A stretch of DNA of 50,000 nucleotides, taken from Adiantum capillus-veneris (Eukaryota; Streptophyta; Polypodiopsida; Polypodiales; Pteridaceae). Positions 21,589-32,718 of the stretch are shown here, piece after piece (within the stretch, counting starts at the first letter, position 1; every line of letters starts with the position of its first letter). The notes beneath the pieces were generated by a model that was given only the letters and a program-made list of their open reading frames with translations, was not told where the DNA came from and did not search any database. The stretch spans positions 59,068,753 through 59,118,752 of the forward strand of contig CM043959.1 of assembly GCA_014529385.2 (NCBI GenBank), read 5' to 3'. The position numbers and the translations under genes were made by a program.

Positions 21589-21815
21589 TGTTACCATATA
21601 CATGTGGTAGTGATGTGTGTGAACACACTAGGACCGCCGGGGCATTTTTTCCCTCTTTAGGAGGTTTTTTCCCCTGTGCATTGTATATATGCCCATCACT
21701 CTAGGGCTATCTATCTTTCCATTGCACACTAAGTAACACACTCTCTATTGTGTGCCTTGAGCTTCCTTCGTCTTCTCCAAGCTGTGTGTGTTTCTCTGCA
21801 ACCCTAATTCCAACA
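21589..21815 (+). repeat. Right LTR of copia element
   Basis: 227 bp, same length as the left LTR with four substitutions. Followed directly by the target duplicate CTAAG. Confidence 0.95.
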
Positions 21816-22661
21816 CTAAGATAACGTAATATATGCTTTCTGTAGCACACAGTCGTAGTTGTTTGTCCTTTCCCCGCCTATACAGTTGGTTGGCAATGAG
21901 CAAATAGTGTTTGACCTCTTCTTTGACAGTTTTCATTCTTGCTTTGCTCCATTCCACTAGAAAGGTTTGGTTTTTATAGTACTCAACTATATGAGCACTC
22001 CCTTTAGGTGCTTGTACTACGCGAAACATGGTGGCATGTTCCACTGGGGGTTGCATTATACAACTATCGTAGGATTTTACATATGTATGGACACTGTGTT
22101 CCATGTTTGGCCAGTAGACACCCAGTCTCTGTAGCCGTTGGCCTCTCTGTGTTTCACCAGTGTGAAATCCTGTATTTTGTATATGAGCTTGTTTGAGGTA
22201 GTAGGTGGTATCTTCGAACTGTACACATAGTCTCAGTATCCCATCCTTATTGTGTTTGTACAGCCGTCCTGCTAAAAGTTGGAGATTTTGTGTTTGATGG
22301 ATAATTGATGGTTGTCTTTCTATCTACAATGATCCAATTGTGAGTAGAGGAATGACCTCTTCGCTCCATCTCAGCACCATTTTGATGTTAAACAGATATG
22401 AATCAGGAAGTTCATCATCAACACCCTCAGTGCTTTCCCATGAAATAGTTGTGAAAGATGATGTGCTCTTTGGTGTGTGGTCCCCTTTTTTACAACCACT
22501 GTGAAGTCAAACTCAAGTAGTAGTATGAACCAGCGAACAATTCTTCCAGTGTTGCAAGGTTTATTTAGTAGATATAGCAGTGCTTGATGATCCACAAAGA
22601 AGACGAACTTGTTTGTTAGAAGGTAGTGTCTAAATTTCTTGACATCATAGATCATTCCTCT
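21816..22661 (-). mobile_element. Ty3-type retroelement, fragment C: RNase H end and an extra H2C2-like module
   Basis: Minus strand from 22655: MIYDVKKFRHYLLTNKFVFF, VDHQALLYLLNKP and GRIVRWFILLLEFDFTVVVK are the Ty3 RNase H. A frame change follows near 22440. Then comes LYKHNKDGILRLCVQFED with AHIQNTGFHTGETQR, GVYWPNMEHSVHTYVKSYDSC (22310-22060), an H2C2-like module. A linker and a second RLC/YYVIL start leads into fragment B. One in-frame stop lies near 22325. RT itself is absent: the element is cut at about 22661 by CACTA copy 3. Confidence 0.8.
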
Positions 22662-22928
22662 TAATTTTAATTAGTTTCCTACGACGTTAAATTAGTTTCT
22701 CTCTCTTTCTCTCTCAATGTGTGTGCGTTTTTTTGGATCGTATGCATGTTTTCTCTCTCTTTTCCTCTCTCAATGTGTGCGTTTTTTATTTATGCATGTT
22801 CTCTCTCTCTTTTCCTCTCTCAATGCGTGCGTTTTTTGTTTATGCATGCTCTCTCTCTCTCTTTTTCTCTCTCAATGTGTGTGTGCATTCTTTGTTTATG
22901 TATGTGTGTGTGCGTTTTTGTTTTTGTT

Positions 22929-22988
<60 letters not shown>

Positions 22989-23110
22989 AACACTATGTGT
23001 GTGTGTGTATGTGTGTGTGTGTGTGAGAGAGAGAGAGAGGGAGAGAGAAAGAGGGGAAGGGAACATGAGAATGAGGAGAGGGAAGGAGCATACCTGGCTC
23101 TCCTTCCTCT

Positions 23111-23141
<31 letters not shown>

Positions 23142-23419
23142 GAGAAGAAAAAGAGAGAGAGAGAGAGGGAGAGCGTTACCTGCTCTTTGCTTGAGGGCGC
23201 CGAAAAACTCAGATCTAAGATCTGAGTTTTTGGGCGTGCTCGGTTATTTTTTTACCCCAGCCGGCGTCGCTATGAGCGTCGCTATAAGCGTCGCTATGAG
23301 CGTCGCAAATTTACAAAGAAATTTGCGACGCTCATAGCGACGCTCATAGTGACGCCGGGATTTTTTTTTTTTGAGCGTCGCTGTGTGAGCGTCTCTAATA
23401 TGAAGAGCCTCTTGTAGTG
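22662..23419 (-). mobile_element. CACTA copy 3, 5'-end fragment
   Basis: Only the terminal 758 bp of the family: the TIR CCTCTTGTAGTG at 23408-23419, a subterminal hairpin (about 23264-23358, expanded by extra CGTCGCTATAAG units), the palindrome at about 23203-23231 (one base changed) and the CT/GT/GA block (22695-23175). The left edge abuts Ty3 RNase H sequence at about 22661 with no TIR there. It is therefore either a deletion derivative or an insertion followed by deletion. Confidence 0.85.
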
Positions 23420-23974
23420 AATCAACAAAAAATTGATAAGTCGAGCCAGGATAGTCAGAATTGACTTTTGAAAGCAAACGTCGAAACTTCAAAGCAAGGA
23501 CTTCAAACATGGCAAATATGAAAAGATTCGACACAAGATGAATTTTGAGCCAACTTCTGAAGGATCAAAATTATAGATCGAACGCCATTTGTAAACCAAG
23601 TGTCAGAATGACGAACGATTTGAACCACAGGTGATATGAACAACAAGATATGATCAATGGAGGTAAGTATAAATGGGGCATTCCGAGTAGACTGGGAACA
23701 TATAGTCAAATGGGGCAATATAAGCTCATTTGCATTCAAAGAGAGAGGGAGAGAGCCACAGGAGCATATAGTTTCCGGAGTTTCTTCTGCCCACTGCAAC
23801 CACCTCGGTGGATCTTACTACACCAGATTTGACAGGTATGATCATTAACCTTGCAAGAGCTTGTGTGTGTGTCCTATACTGCATCAACAGTGCCAAAACA
23901 ACAGATCAAAGTAGTGTACCTCTTGTAGTGGCCACAAAATTGGCAAACTAACAGGGCCAATGGGGAAGTCCAAA
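23420..23974. other. Unassigned sequence between two CACTA ends
   Basis: 555 bp with no domain-bearing ORF. It contains a 12-bp sequence identical to a CACTA end at 23919-23930 and short GA and GT runs. It is the left flank of the complete CACTA element, continuing at 33358. Confidence 0.6.
23919..23930 (-). repeat. Solitary CACTA terminal repeat
   Basis: CCTCTTGTAGTG, identical to the family terminus, but without adjacent TAGCGACG subterminal repeats. It lies 44 bp left of the complete element's CACTACAAGAGG, in tail-to-head order. Confidence 0.6.
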
Positions 23975-24035
23975 CACTACAAGAGGCTATTCATATTAGC
24001 GACGCTCACACAGCGACGCTCCAAAAAAAAATTCT

Positions 24036-24154
24036 CGGCGTCGCTATGAGCATCGCAAATTTACAAGTAAATTTACGACGCTCATAGCGACGCCGGCTGG
24101 GCTAAAAAAATAACAAAGAGAGCCCAAAAACTCAGATCTGAGATCTGAGTTTTT
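24036..24154. repeat. CACTA 5' subterminal hairpins, copy 4
   Basis: Hairpin 1: 24036-24063 pairs with 24068-24095 with few mismatches; its arms contain CGGCGTCGCTATGAGCATCG. Hairpin 2: perfect 14-bp arms, AAAAACTCAGATCT at 24126-24139 and AGATCTGAGTTTTT at 24141-24154. Their position inside the TIR suggests binding sites for element proteins. Confidence 0.85.
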
Positions 24155-24179
24155 CGGCGCCCTCAAGCAAGGAGCAGGT

Positions 24180-24183
24180 AACG

Positions 24184-24241
<58 letters not shown>

Positions 24242-24338
24242 CTCCACACACACACACACACACGAGGAGAGGAAGGAGAGCCAGGTATGCTCCTTCCCTC
24301 TCCTCACTCTCATGTTCCCTTCCCCTCTTTCTCTCTCC

Positions 24339-24374
<36 letters not shown>

Positions 24375-24379
24375 TAGTG

Positions 24380-24437
<58 letters not shown>

Positions 24438-24690
24438 TACAAACATAAACAAAAACGCACACACACATACATAAACAAAGAATGCACACACACATTGAGA
24501 GAGGAAAAGAGAGAGAGAGAGAGCATGCATAAACAAAAAACGCACACATTGAGAGAGGAAAAGAGAGAGAGAACATGCATAAACAAAAAACGCACACATT
24601 GAGAGAGGAAAAGAGAGAGAAAACATGCATAAACAAAAAAACGCACACACATTGAGAGAGAAAGAGAGAGAAACTAATTTAACGTCGTAG
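24180..24690. repeat. CT/GA/CA low-complexity block, copy 4
   Basis: Inverse of the block at 2910-3400: a CT run (24182-24238), a CA run, a GA run (24386-24432), then about four units of CATGCATAAACAAAAAACGC joined by GA tracts. The predicted simple-sequence proteins are not genes. Confidence 0.9.
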
Positions 24691-25552
24691 GAAACTAATT
24701 AAAATTAAAAGACCTAAAGATCTAGCCGACGAGGAGTTGAACTCAAGACATATTATTCAAGAGGGAAATGGCATAACCAATCTATCATACTTGGCATGGG
24801 TGATAGAAAGGTTATACCATTTATCTCTTTTTATTGGCACACACATCCACACACGCGCACACACACAAGAAGAAGAGAGTTATAACGTCGTAGGAAACTA
24901 TCCTAAAAGACGTTAAAGATTAGGTTAGATGTTGACTTACGTTAAATTAGATTTAGGTTTATTTAAGTTAAATTAGATTAGATTTAGGTTTATTTTTAGT
25001 TAGATTTACGTTTATTTACGCTAGATTTAGATTTACGTTATATTAGACTAGATTTAGGTCTCCATAGACTGCGATGCCTGCATGAAGCGTGTGAAGAAAG
25101 CCCTCAATGGAATATAGGGTATTGCTGCCTTCACTCATGGCAGGCTCCGTCGATCCAAAAGTACTGGTGAAATGTCTTCAGAAGATAGGGAAGAAGGTGG
25201 ATCTTCAGGGCGGCAAGAGTCACTACATCCCCGACAATGACCATCTAGACAACCTCTAGTCATTCAACAGCAACTTCAAAGTTAGTAACAAGAGCAAGAA
25301 CGGTCCAAAGGGTCAATTGCTGTCGTCAGATGTGGATGGAGATGAGGCAGCGTAACCGCCGGAAGTTAACTCTCATATCTTTAGTGATGAGAATGCCAAC
25401 TCTTGCCGAGTTATGTGAAAAATTATGTGCTAAATCAGTTTTAAGGTTCTTATAATCCCTGTTAGTTTAGTTCTTTGTTTTTAATATAACATAATTTACG
25501 TTTAGATTTATGTTATATTAGATTAGACTTAGGTTTATTTAGGTTTATTTAG

Positions 25553-25588
<36 letters not shown>

Positions 25589-25796
25589 GAAGAAGAGAGT
25601 TTTAACGTCGTAGGAAACTATCCCAAAAGACGTTAAAGATTAGGTTAGATGTAGACTTACGTTAAATTAGATTTAGGTTTATTTTTAGTTAGATTTACGC
25701 TTATTTACGTTAGATCGAGTCCACGCAAGAATTACTTACGGTTTAGGGTTTAGAGTTAGACGAACAGTGAAAAGATCTACTGTGAAAAGATGTTAA
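24691..25796. other. CACTA copy 4 leader with 720-bp spaced direct repeats
   Basis: Noncoding. A block of about 95 bp (24868-24965, containing TAACGTCGTAGGAAACTATCC) recurs at 25588-25685, exactly 720 bp later. CA runs precede both blocks (25556-25587 is the longer). A telo-box-like GGTTTAGGGTTTAG lies at 25740-25753. A TTAA duplicate (25793-25796) marks the nested element. Confidence 0.75.
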
Positions 25797-27099
25797 CACT
25801 AAGTTGGTAATGGGACACTTTTATGTCCTGCTAAGTGACCATTTTCCTTGAATTATGTCAAGAGTTTCAAAATGGATTTTGAGGTGCTATCTATCTAGAA
25901 ATTTGTCTCATGAGCTGAAAAAAACTCGACATTTTTTTGGAATATCAATTCCATCTTTAACCTTGTCCTTGCACAACATTTCACAACCTAAACTGTGTGA
26001 AAAAACGGGGTCCTGTTTTTGGCTTTTTTCAACTTTTTGCAACTATACCACTCTAGAATTCATTTTGTGAGGTCTATAATGCTAGAGAACTATCTTTAGT
26101 AGTCCTCAACATGTCCTGATGCTTCTAGGGAGAAATAAATATTAAAGTTGTAAGTTATGACCAAATACAAAAATTGTCAAATCCTGTTTTTTAGCCAATT
26201 TTAGCCCTTCTATGATTTTTTTGGTGGATTTCATGATATCCAAATGCATTTTTTATTTCTATGTCGCATATTGTAACATAAATCTAATATTTTGAGTTTT
26301 GGGGCACCTAATACCCTATTTTGCATAGTATACAACGATAGTTGATTTTTTCAATTGTAGAAGAAAACGAAACATTTAGTATATCAAGTATAGCTTTTTC
26401 AATATTGTTAGTTTCTTGTGACAACTACATGTTTTTGTAGGTAGTAACCATATCTAGTCATAAGGATCAAATTTGCTAGATATTGAATAGTTTCTATGGG
26501 ATTCTAAACTCATAATGTTGAACCCAGTTTTTTCATGTTTGCTGTATTTAGGACTTCATCTTTGTCCCCAAGATTCTCCTGGTAAGAGATGTATTATTCT
26601 TTTGACATGCTCCATGGCTCCTTATGAACATAAAGGACAATAGGGAACTAAGAAAACATGCATATATTATTTGTATTGAGCGTGGCTATAAAACTTTGAT
26701 GATAGGTTTGCAGAATGGTAAAAATTCAACTTTTTTTTACCTATTTATTTTGGCAAAACAAAAAATAGTGAGTGAGAAGCAATCATATGTTCTGATCACC
26801 AACCCATTGAAGTTAACTAGGGAATTTATCTCAAGTCCTATAAAATCCCTAATCTTATTTTTATGCAAACAAAATAAGAAATTACTGTTTTGATGAAAAT
26901 GCATTGGTCCATTAACTTTGGAGGTTGGTGTGACCAAAAGAGGAGAAATTTTACAAGTTTCTTTTTTTTTCCATGTGTAGTAGGCCTGAACTATAACCTC
27001 ATGAAAGGATTTTACAAAATGAGTGGAATACTATGGTTTTGGAGGTTTTTTCAAAACCTGAAAGGACACTTTATGTCCTGTTAGGTTACCAACCTAGTG
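25797..27099. mobile_element. TTAA-flanked AT-rich element (1303 bp), type uncertain
   Basis: Starts CACTAAGTTGGTAA and ends TTACCAACCTAGTG, imperfect inverted termini of about 14 bp, with TTAA on both sides (25793-25796, 27100-27103). Copies 1 and 2 of the host transposon carry the empty site with a single TTAA (AGCATCTTAACATC at about 2188 and 6578), so this is a genuine insertion. Next to each end is a short palindrome (GGACACTTTTATGTCC left, GGACACTTTATGTCC right). No ORF with a recognisable domain, so it is non-autonomous. A TTAA duplication is known from piggyBac-like elements, but the CACTA-like terminus does not match piggyBac. Classification is open. Confidence 0.8.
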
Positions 27100-27312
27100 T
27101 TAAGATGCTGTGAAGTGCTACAGCTAGAGAAGAGGCAAAGGGGTTTTGTCCACTACATACATGCAGTATCATGTAGACGTGGGTTGTAGATTTCTTGTAC
27201 CCACAAATATAGGTATTGACCAATAAAGACGAGATTATAACCCGGTGGTTCTGATCTCCGTGCACCTCTAGACCGAGGTGTGCGGGGATTGGACATGACT
27301 AGAGAATGTGAG

Positions 27313-27346
<34 letters not shown>

Positions 27347-27408
27347 GACGAAGAATGCCAATAGAATATTAAATTTGTTGTCCAGGTTATAAGTTTTTTA
27401 TCCTCATT

Positions 27409-30400
27409 ATGAGTAGTGACGAGGATGTGGGACCGTCCAACCGAAACACCTATCTCTCAACGAGGGTCTTATGTCCTTGTAATCAATGCAAGCATGCTGT
27501 GCGACGGACAAGACGTGTTTCTTTGCAGCACGTTCGCGAATTTGGCGAGTTCGATCCATCTATTATAGATCGAGTTGTTGCCAATTATAACTCGTCGGAC
27601 TCTGACGCTGGCCAACAAGCAGCAATCTTGCAACCCAATAGACGTGTTCGCAGGCGCTTTGGTCAAGCAGCATATGTGAGGCCACAAGATGTAGCCTCTG
27701 ACAGCTCGGGGGATGATCATGCAGAGCACATTCCCAACGAGGCAATGTTTGAGCCCGAGATTGATGAAATGATCGAGACGATCATGGATTCAGAAAGGCT
27801 TATCTATGATGATATGAAAAGTGAAGCCGATACGCCATTGTATAATGGAGCACGTATGTCTAGATTGAAAGCACTCCTGGTTCTTCTCAACATGCAGGCA
27901 AAGTTTGGATGGAGTGACACTAGCGTCACAGCGCTTTTCAGGTGATCTATTACAATTAGTTTACTTTAATAGAACTCTAAATGTATAATGATCTGATAGA
28001 TTTTTACACGACTGTATCATATTTTTATGTTGTGTAGATTGCTGAAAGAGCACATACTACCAGCTGACAATGTGATGCCAGATTCCCGAGATGAAGCAAG
28101 AAAGATTTTGCGAAACTTGGGGATGGATTACAATTCTATCCACGCTTGTCCTAATGACTGCATTCTTTTCAGAGGGGAATACATAGACATGGAGAAGTGT
28201 CCGAAATGTGATTCCGAAAGATATCGAGTAGATCTCCACGGGACAAAAATTCCACAAAAGGTTTTGCGACATTTCCCTCTGCTTCCTCGCATCAAGCATT
28301 TCTTCGAATGTAAGTCCATGGCCGCCCTAGCATCATGGCATGAGGAGAATAAATCTTCGGATGGTGTGCTACGAATTCCTGCAGATTGCGTAGCGTGGAA
28401 ACATATAGATGGAACATGGTCGGATTTTGCCAGGGAAGCTCGAAATTTGCGCTTAGGCCTGGCTATGGATGGCGTAAATCCATTTGGTCAAAGATCAACA
28501 TCTTACAGTGTATGGCCCGTTGTCATCGTCAACTACAACATTCCCCCGTGGTTGACTACGAAGAAGGGGCACCTATGGCTAAGCTTGATTGTGCCAGGGC
28601 GATATAAAGTGGGGAATATGGATGTGTATCTTCGTCCACTATTGGAAGAGCTACAACAATTGTGGATTGGCATAGAGGTGGTGGATATGAGCCGACACAC
28701 AGGACGACGGAATGCTTTGATCAGAGGCATTCTAATGTGGACCATGCATGACTATCCCGGGCTAACAGAATGCTCAGGTGATCTATTGACACTCCTCACT
28801 CAGACACTGTAAATCTTGTTTTTTCCCATAGTTGATCTATTATCATGTGTATACATGCAGGGCTTCAAACAAGCGGATACAGAGCATGTGTCACATGTGG
28901 ACCTAGACTGAATGCACGTAGGGCACCCTCACTGAAGAAGCAAATCTACGAAGGTCATCAAGCGTATCTTCCAGAGAATCATGTGTTACGCGACGGCTTT
29001 TTGGGAAGAGAGCCACCAAGGATGTCTGCACAAGCATGGTTAGAGCAGAAGGAGATGTGCGATGACGGATTGCCTCCAGGGATGAAGAGACTATCTCTAT
29101 GGTACGAGTTACCATACTGGCCCCGACTCATGATCAATCACTTGCTCGATCCAATGCACATATTCAAGAATGTGGGTAATCTACTATGGGACCATCTGAC
29201 CGGCAAGAAAGATACTTTGGGAGCCAGAGTTGACCTTAGAAATGTGGATCGTATGGAGCAATATTGGCCGCAAACAGCGTCTGATGGATCGATAAAACTC
29301 CCTAAAGCACCATGGATTTTCACAGGAGCCCAAGAACGCAAAGTAAAAGAGACCATTCGATCTTTGCGGACCCCCACTGGCGTAATGCACTCGCTCCGAA
29401 CGTGTTTTACTAAAGAAGGAAAGCTTACCGGTTTGAAGTCACACGATTGGCATAAAATGTGTCAGGTACGTTCATAGTGGACTTTAATATCATTGCATAA
29501 AATGTGGACTTTAATATCATTGCTGCACATACTTTACAGTTTATTTTACCGGTTGCCATTGAGGGATGTTTGTCTCTCGACATCCGTAACACAATCTACA
29601 AACTTGCAAAGCTGGTGCAATGGATCTCACAAAAGGAGATCAACGTAGACTCCATACCATTCGCCAAACTAAATGCTGCGGAGCTTGTGTGCATGTTTGA
29701 GAAACATTTTCCTACTACCATGCTAACCATTCAGGTGCATCTTCTTGTTCACATAGTTGATGAGGTGGAAATAGCTGGCACAGTTCATTCCAGATGGATG
29801 TTCTTCTTAGAGCGTTTCATGAAAACGCTTAAGGGATATGTGCGTCAAAAGGCACGTCCGGAGGGTAGCATGGCAGAAGGTTGGTTGGTATCAGAGTCCC
29901 TAGTGTACATTGGAGAGTGGCTAGACGGATTTGATAAAGCCCGGGACACGCTATGGCGAACCATAGATGATGAGCGCATATCTGGGATTGTCATGTGCAA
30001 TCTCGGTGTTGAGAAGAAGATGACGGAAGATCTAGAGGCTAAAATCAACCGATTTTGCATGCTTCACAATCCAGTGATGCAAAAGTGGATTTCACAATAT
30101 GAGGATGCAAAGCAAGAGCGACAAAGGGCACGAATCGAGTGGAGACGGGGAAGACGACCACCGATGCACTATCGACGGTTCTGGAGAGCCTACCAACATT
30201 CATGAGCTTAAGATGGTTGCACAACCAATTGAAAAGCGCACAACAATGCGGTGACGAAGTGACTGAGGAAGAGTGGGAGTACTCTCGGGGTTGCGCGACC
30301 AAGGTAAGTTTGCAATGTACGACTAGCTAGTGACTTTATTTCTAAACGTTTGAACGGCCACTCATAATCTTTGTTCGTTGTAGTATAAGTCATACACAGC

Positions 30401-31136
30401 AGCATGGTGTAAAGGTCGACATTTTAGGGTGGAACGAATCGACAAAAAGCGTTTTACTCAAGATTGTGGAATCATGGCAAAATTTGAACAGTCTAGTCGA
30501 CGACGTTCCTCTGATGCAGATCCTGTGGTGGCGGAACTCACTTACTTCGGCACGCTGCAAGAGATTTTGAGGATCGATTACAGAGGATTTTTTGTCGACT
30601 TGTTCGACGTGCAATGGTTCAAGATAATCATGGAGGGTCGCAACGCTACTGTGCGTAGAGGAGAGTCTGGTTTTCTTGAGGTGGATTCTACTAAGAAATG
30701 GACTGACCTAAGAGACACTTTCGTACTACCCGAGCATTGTGAACAAGTAAGTATGTAAATAGTTAACATCCCCCTTTTACAAGTTATGTGCTTGAAAGCT
30801 CTCATGTAAGTTATGTGGCTCTGGCAGGTAATATTTCATCCTACAAAGTCTACATCAAACTGGTGGTACGTCATAGAGGTAGCCCCTCGTAGTGCAAGGA
30901 CGTATGAAGGCTACCATGTGCCAATCACAACGGCATCAATGGAGGAGATCAGAGAAGATGCTCAATCAGAAGCCGCTGCGGTGGTGCCAGACGAGCATCA
31001 AGATGCTACTACTCTATATGGGGTGCATGCAGAGGAGCTACAAAATGAAACAGAGGATATGTGTTTAAACGGAGAGCTCTATATAGATATAGGAAGTTAT
31101 GCTGAGTTATGCGAGGATGAGAGAGAGATCTCTTAA
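27409..31136 (+). CDS. TNP2-like CACTA transposase, seven exons, one apparent frameshift
   Basis: Exons 27409-27941, 28038-28777, 28861-29465, 29540-30303, 30384-30746 and 30828-31136, all GT-AG. Exon 4 contains a frame change near 30147-30150 (a GGGG run), so my count of seven treats it as two coding parts. Domains: Cys-rich transposase-associated N-terminus (CPCNQC); TNP2 core (CPNDCILFRGEY, GLAMDGVNPFGQRS, NYNIPPWL); exon 3 with LPYWPRLMINHLLDPMHIFK; DUF4218-like part (FILPVAIEGCLSL, SRWMFFLERFMKTLKGYVRQ, PEGSMAEGW); DUF4216-like C-terminus (YFGTLQEILRIDY, FFVDLFDVQWF). It is expected to cut and join element ends in the nucleus. The start MSSDEDVGPS is conserved in three copies. The nested TTAA element sits 309 bp upstream, in the probable promoter or 5' leader. 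Confidence 0.85.
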
Positions 31137-31408
31137 AGCCACAAATATTGTATTTGAACAATTTTGCTCCGTGTTGTAAAAGCTCTGGCTCTCTAAGTAC
31201 CTTCCATGGTGTATAACGCTCTTTTCTACTCGCGCTCACATCTTTTGATTGAAAATTCTGAGTTTTCGACTTGCCTCTTCTATCACTCAATTCATTGCGT
31301 CATTGTATTTATATGCGTCATTACGTCATTGTATTTAATGGTCTTTGCGTCATTGTCTACTCTATTCATTCAATATTAAGTTTAAATATTCGTGTGTTTA
31401 ATGCAGGT

Positions 31409-32718
31409 ATGGATGATGAGGAGTTTCTTTCTTCTTTGTCATCGCAACAGAGACATTGGTACGTGGAGCGTCATCGCTCTGGCGCATCATCGTGCGTTCC
31501 TACTCCATCCGCATCTCCCTCTCTTTCGGAGAATTCGGCACGCTCCGAAGCTTCGGCGTCGACGAGACGAGCTTCACACTCGTCTAGACACCGGCGCTCT
31601 AGTGGTGGCGGTGGCGGTTGTTGTGGGGATTCCGCCACCGATGCCTCCACACCGCCTCGTGTTCGACGAGTCTCTTTACCCTCCCCTTCTTTGCCCGCCC
31701 CCACACCAGCCACAACATCGCCATCTACGCCAGGTTTTGCGCGGCTGACTGTTCCTAGCAGCTACACACCTCTACCTACTCCGCCAGGAGCCACCCCACT
31801 CGACACTCCTCGCTTCGGGGCCCAGACGCCGGTGGAGACACCTGACGTCAGTACCCCCATCGACACGCCGCTAGAGACCCCTACCGGGACATCCAGGTTC
31901 ACGCGTCACCGGCCAGAGGGCTTGCCTTACTCCGTCGACTTCAGCGGCGGCATCATCATGGATGATGACGGCAAGAAGGTGATCTCGCGCATGCGTGGTC
32001 TTTGCTCTCAGCTGTTTAGACACTACATACTAAACAAATGGAGTGAAGTACCAAGTGATTTAAAAAACAGAGTCATCAACATACTTCATGATGAGTTTCC
32101 CGTTCCAACACGGGATCAACGCTTCAATGAAGACCTGATGAAGATTCGAATGCGCGAATACTGCAAACACAAGCGTTCCAAAGTGCAAAAAGAAATCAAG
32201 CATGGGTGGAACAGGCCAGATTGGCTGGCCAAAGAAGATTGGAAGAATGCGAAGAAAGCAGCGCGCCAGAATCTCAACAAGTGGAAGCAACAAAAAGATG
32301 CAGCCAGAGCGCGAGTAGAGGCAGGGAGCTCGCACCACTTGGGGAGCGGTGGATGGACATCATTTGAGGCCGATTTTGTAAGTGTTTTGGCATTGCTCTT
32401 TATGTTCGATAGTTTAGGGTTTATGAGTTTTTTAATTCTAACATAATGAAATCTTTGTATGTTTTGACAGTGGTCGATGACAGGACGTGATCCCACACCG
32501 TACGAGCGCGAGTACGCAGGCAGGAAGGGCTTAAACGCCCTGATGGACATTCTCAGTTCTCGCGGCGGCATGGTTAGCATTAGGGTTTACTCTTTTCTAT
32601 TTTTTGTATTGTTTTATAAATGTCGTTATATGTTTATACTTACTGAAAGATGTCTTATTGCCTTTTTTTGCAGAATCCGACAGATACGCCGCTTGGACGC
32701 GATGAGACGTTTGACTAG
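31409..32718 (+). CDS. Transposase_24-like (TNPA-role) second CACTA gene
   Basis: Exons 31409-32377, 32471-32572 and 32674-32718 with GT-AG introns. Start at MDDEEFLSSLSSQQRHW; the longer upstream frame from 31271 is AT-rich leader ending in an acceptor-like TTTAATGCAG. The N-terminal third is Ser/Pro/Thr-rich with low complexity (TPLPTPPGATPLDTPRFG). The core FRHYILNKWSEVPSDLKNRV, FPVPTRDQRFNEDLMKIRMR, basic helix DWKNAKKAARQNLNKWKQQK and GSSHHLGSGGW match the plant Ptta/En/Spm transposase family. The C-terminal exons give GRDPTPYEREYAGRKG and end NPTDTPLGRDETFD. The likely role is DNA binding to subterminal TAGCGACG repeats. Frame intact; about 370 residues. Confidence 0.8.

Larger units (their letters stand above)
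16644..21815 (+). mobile_element. Ty1/copia retrotransposon, structurally complete, coding region broken
   Basis: LTRs of 227 bp (16644-16870, 21589-21815) run TGTTACCATA to CAACA and are flanked by the 5-bp duplicate CTAAG (16639-16643, 21816-21820). A tRNA-iMet-type primer site, a polypurine tract, gag and pol are all present in copia order: protease, integrase, RT, RNase H. The LTRs differ at only four sites, all transitions. Pol has about eight frameshifts and a stop, so this copy probably moved with proteins supplied in trans, unless assembly indels explain the breaks. It sits in the Ty3 element just before the integrase zinc finger. Confidence 0.95.

Noticed and set aside
23503-23799. 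98-codon minus-strand ORF between CACTA copies
   Set aside because: No domain, no homologous reading in flanks, and composition like random AT-rich DNA.
31271-31408. Upstream extension of the second CACTA gene
   Set aside because: AT-rich leader with an acceptor-like end; the protein-like composition begins at MDDEEF (31409).
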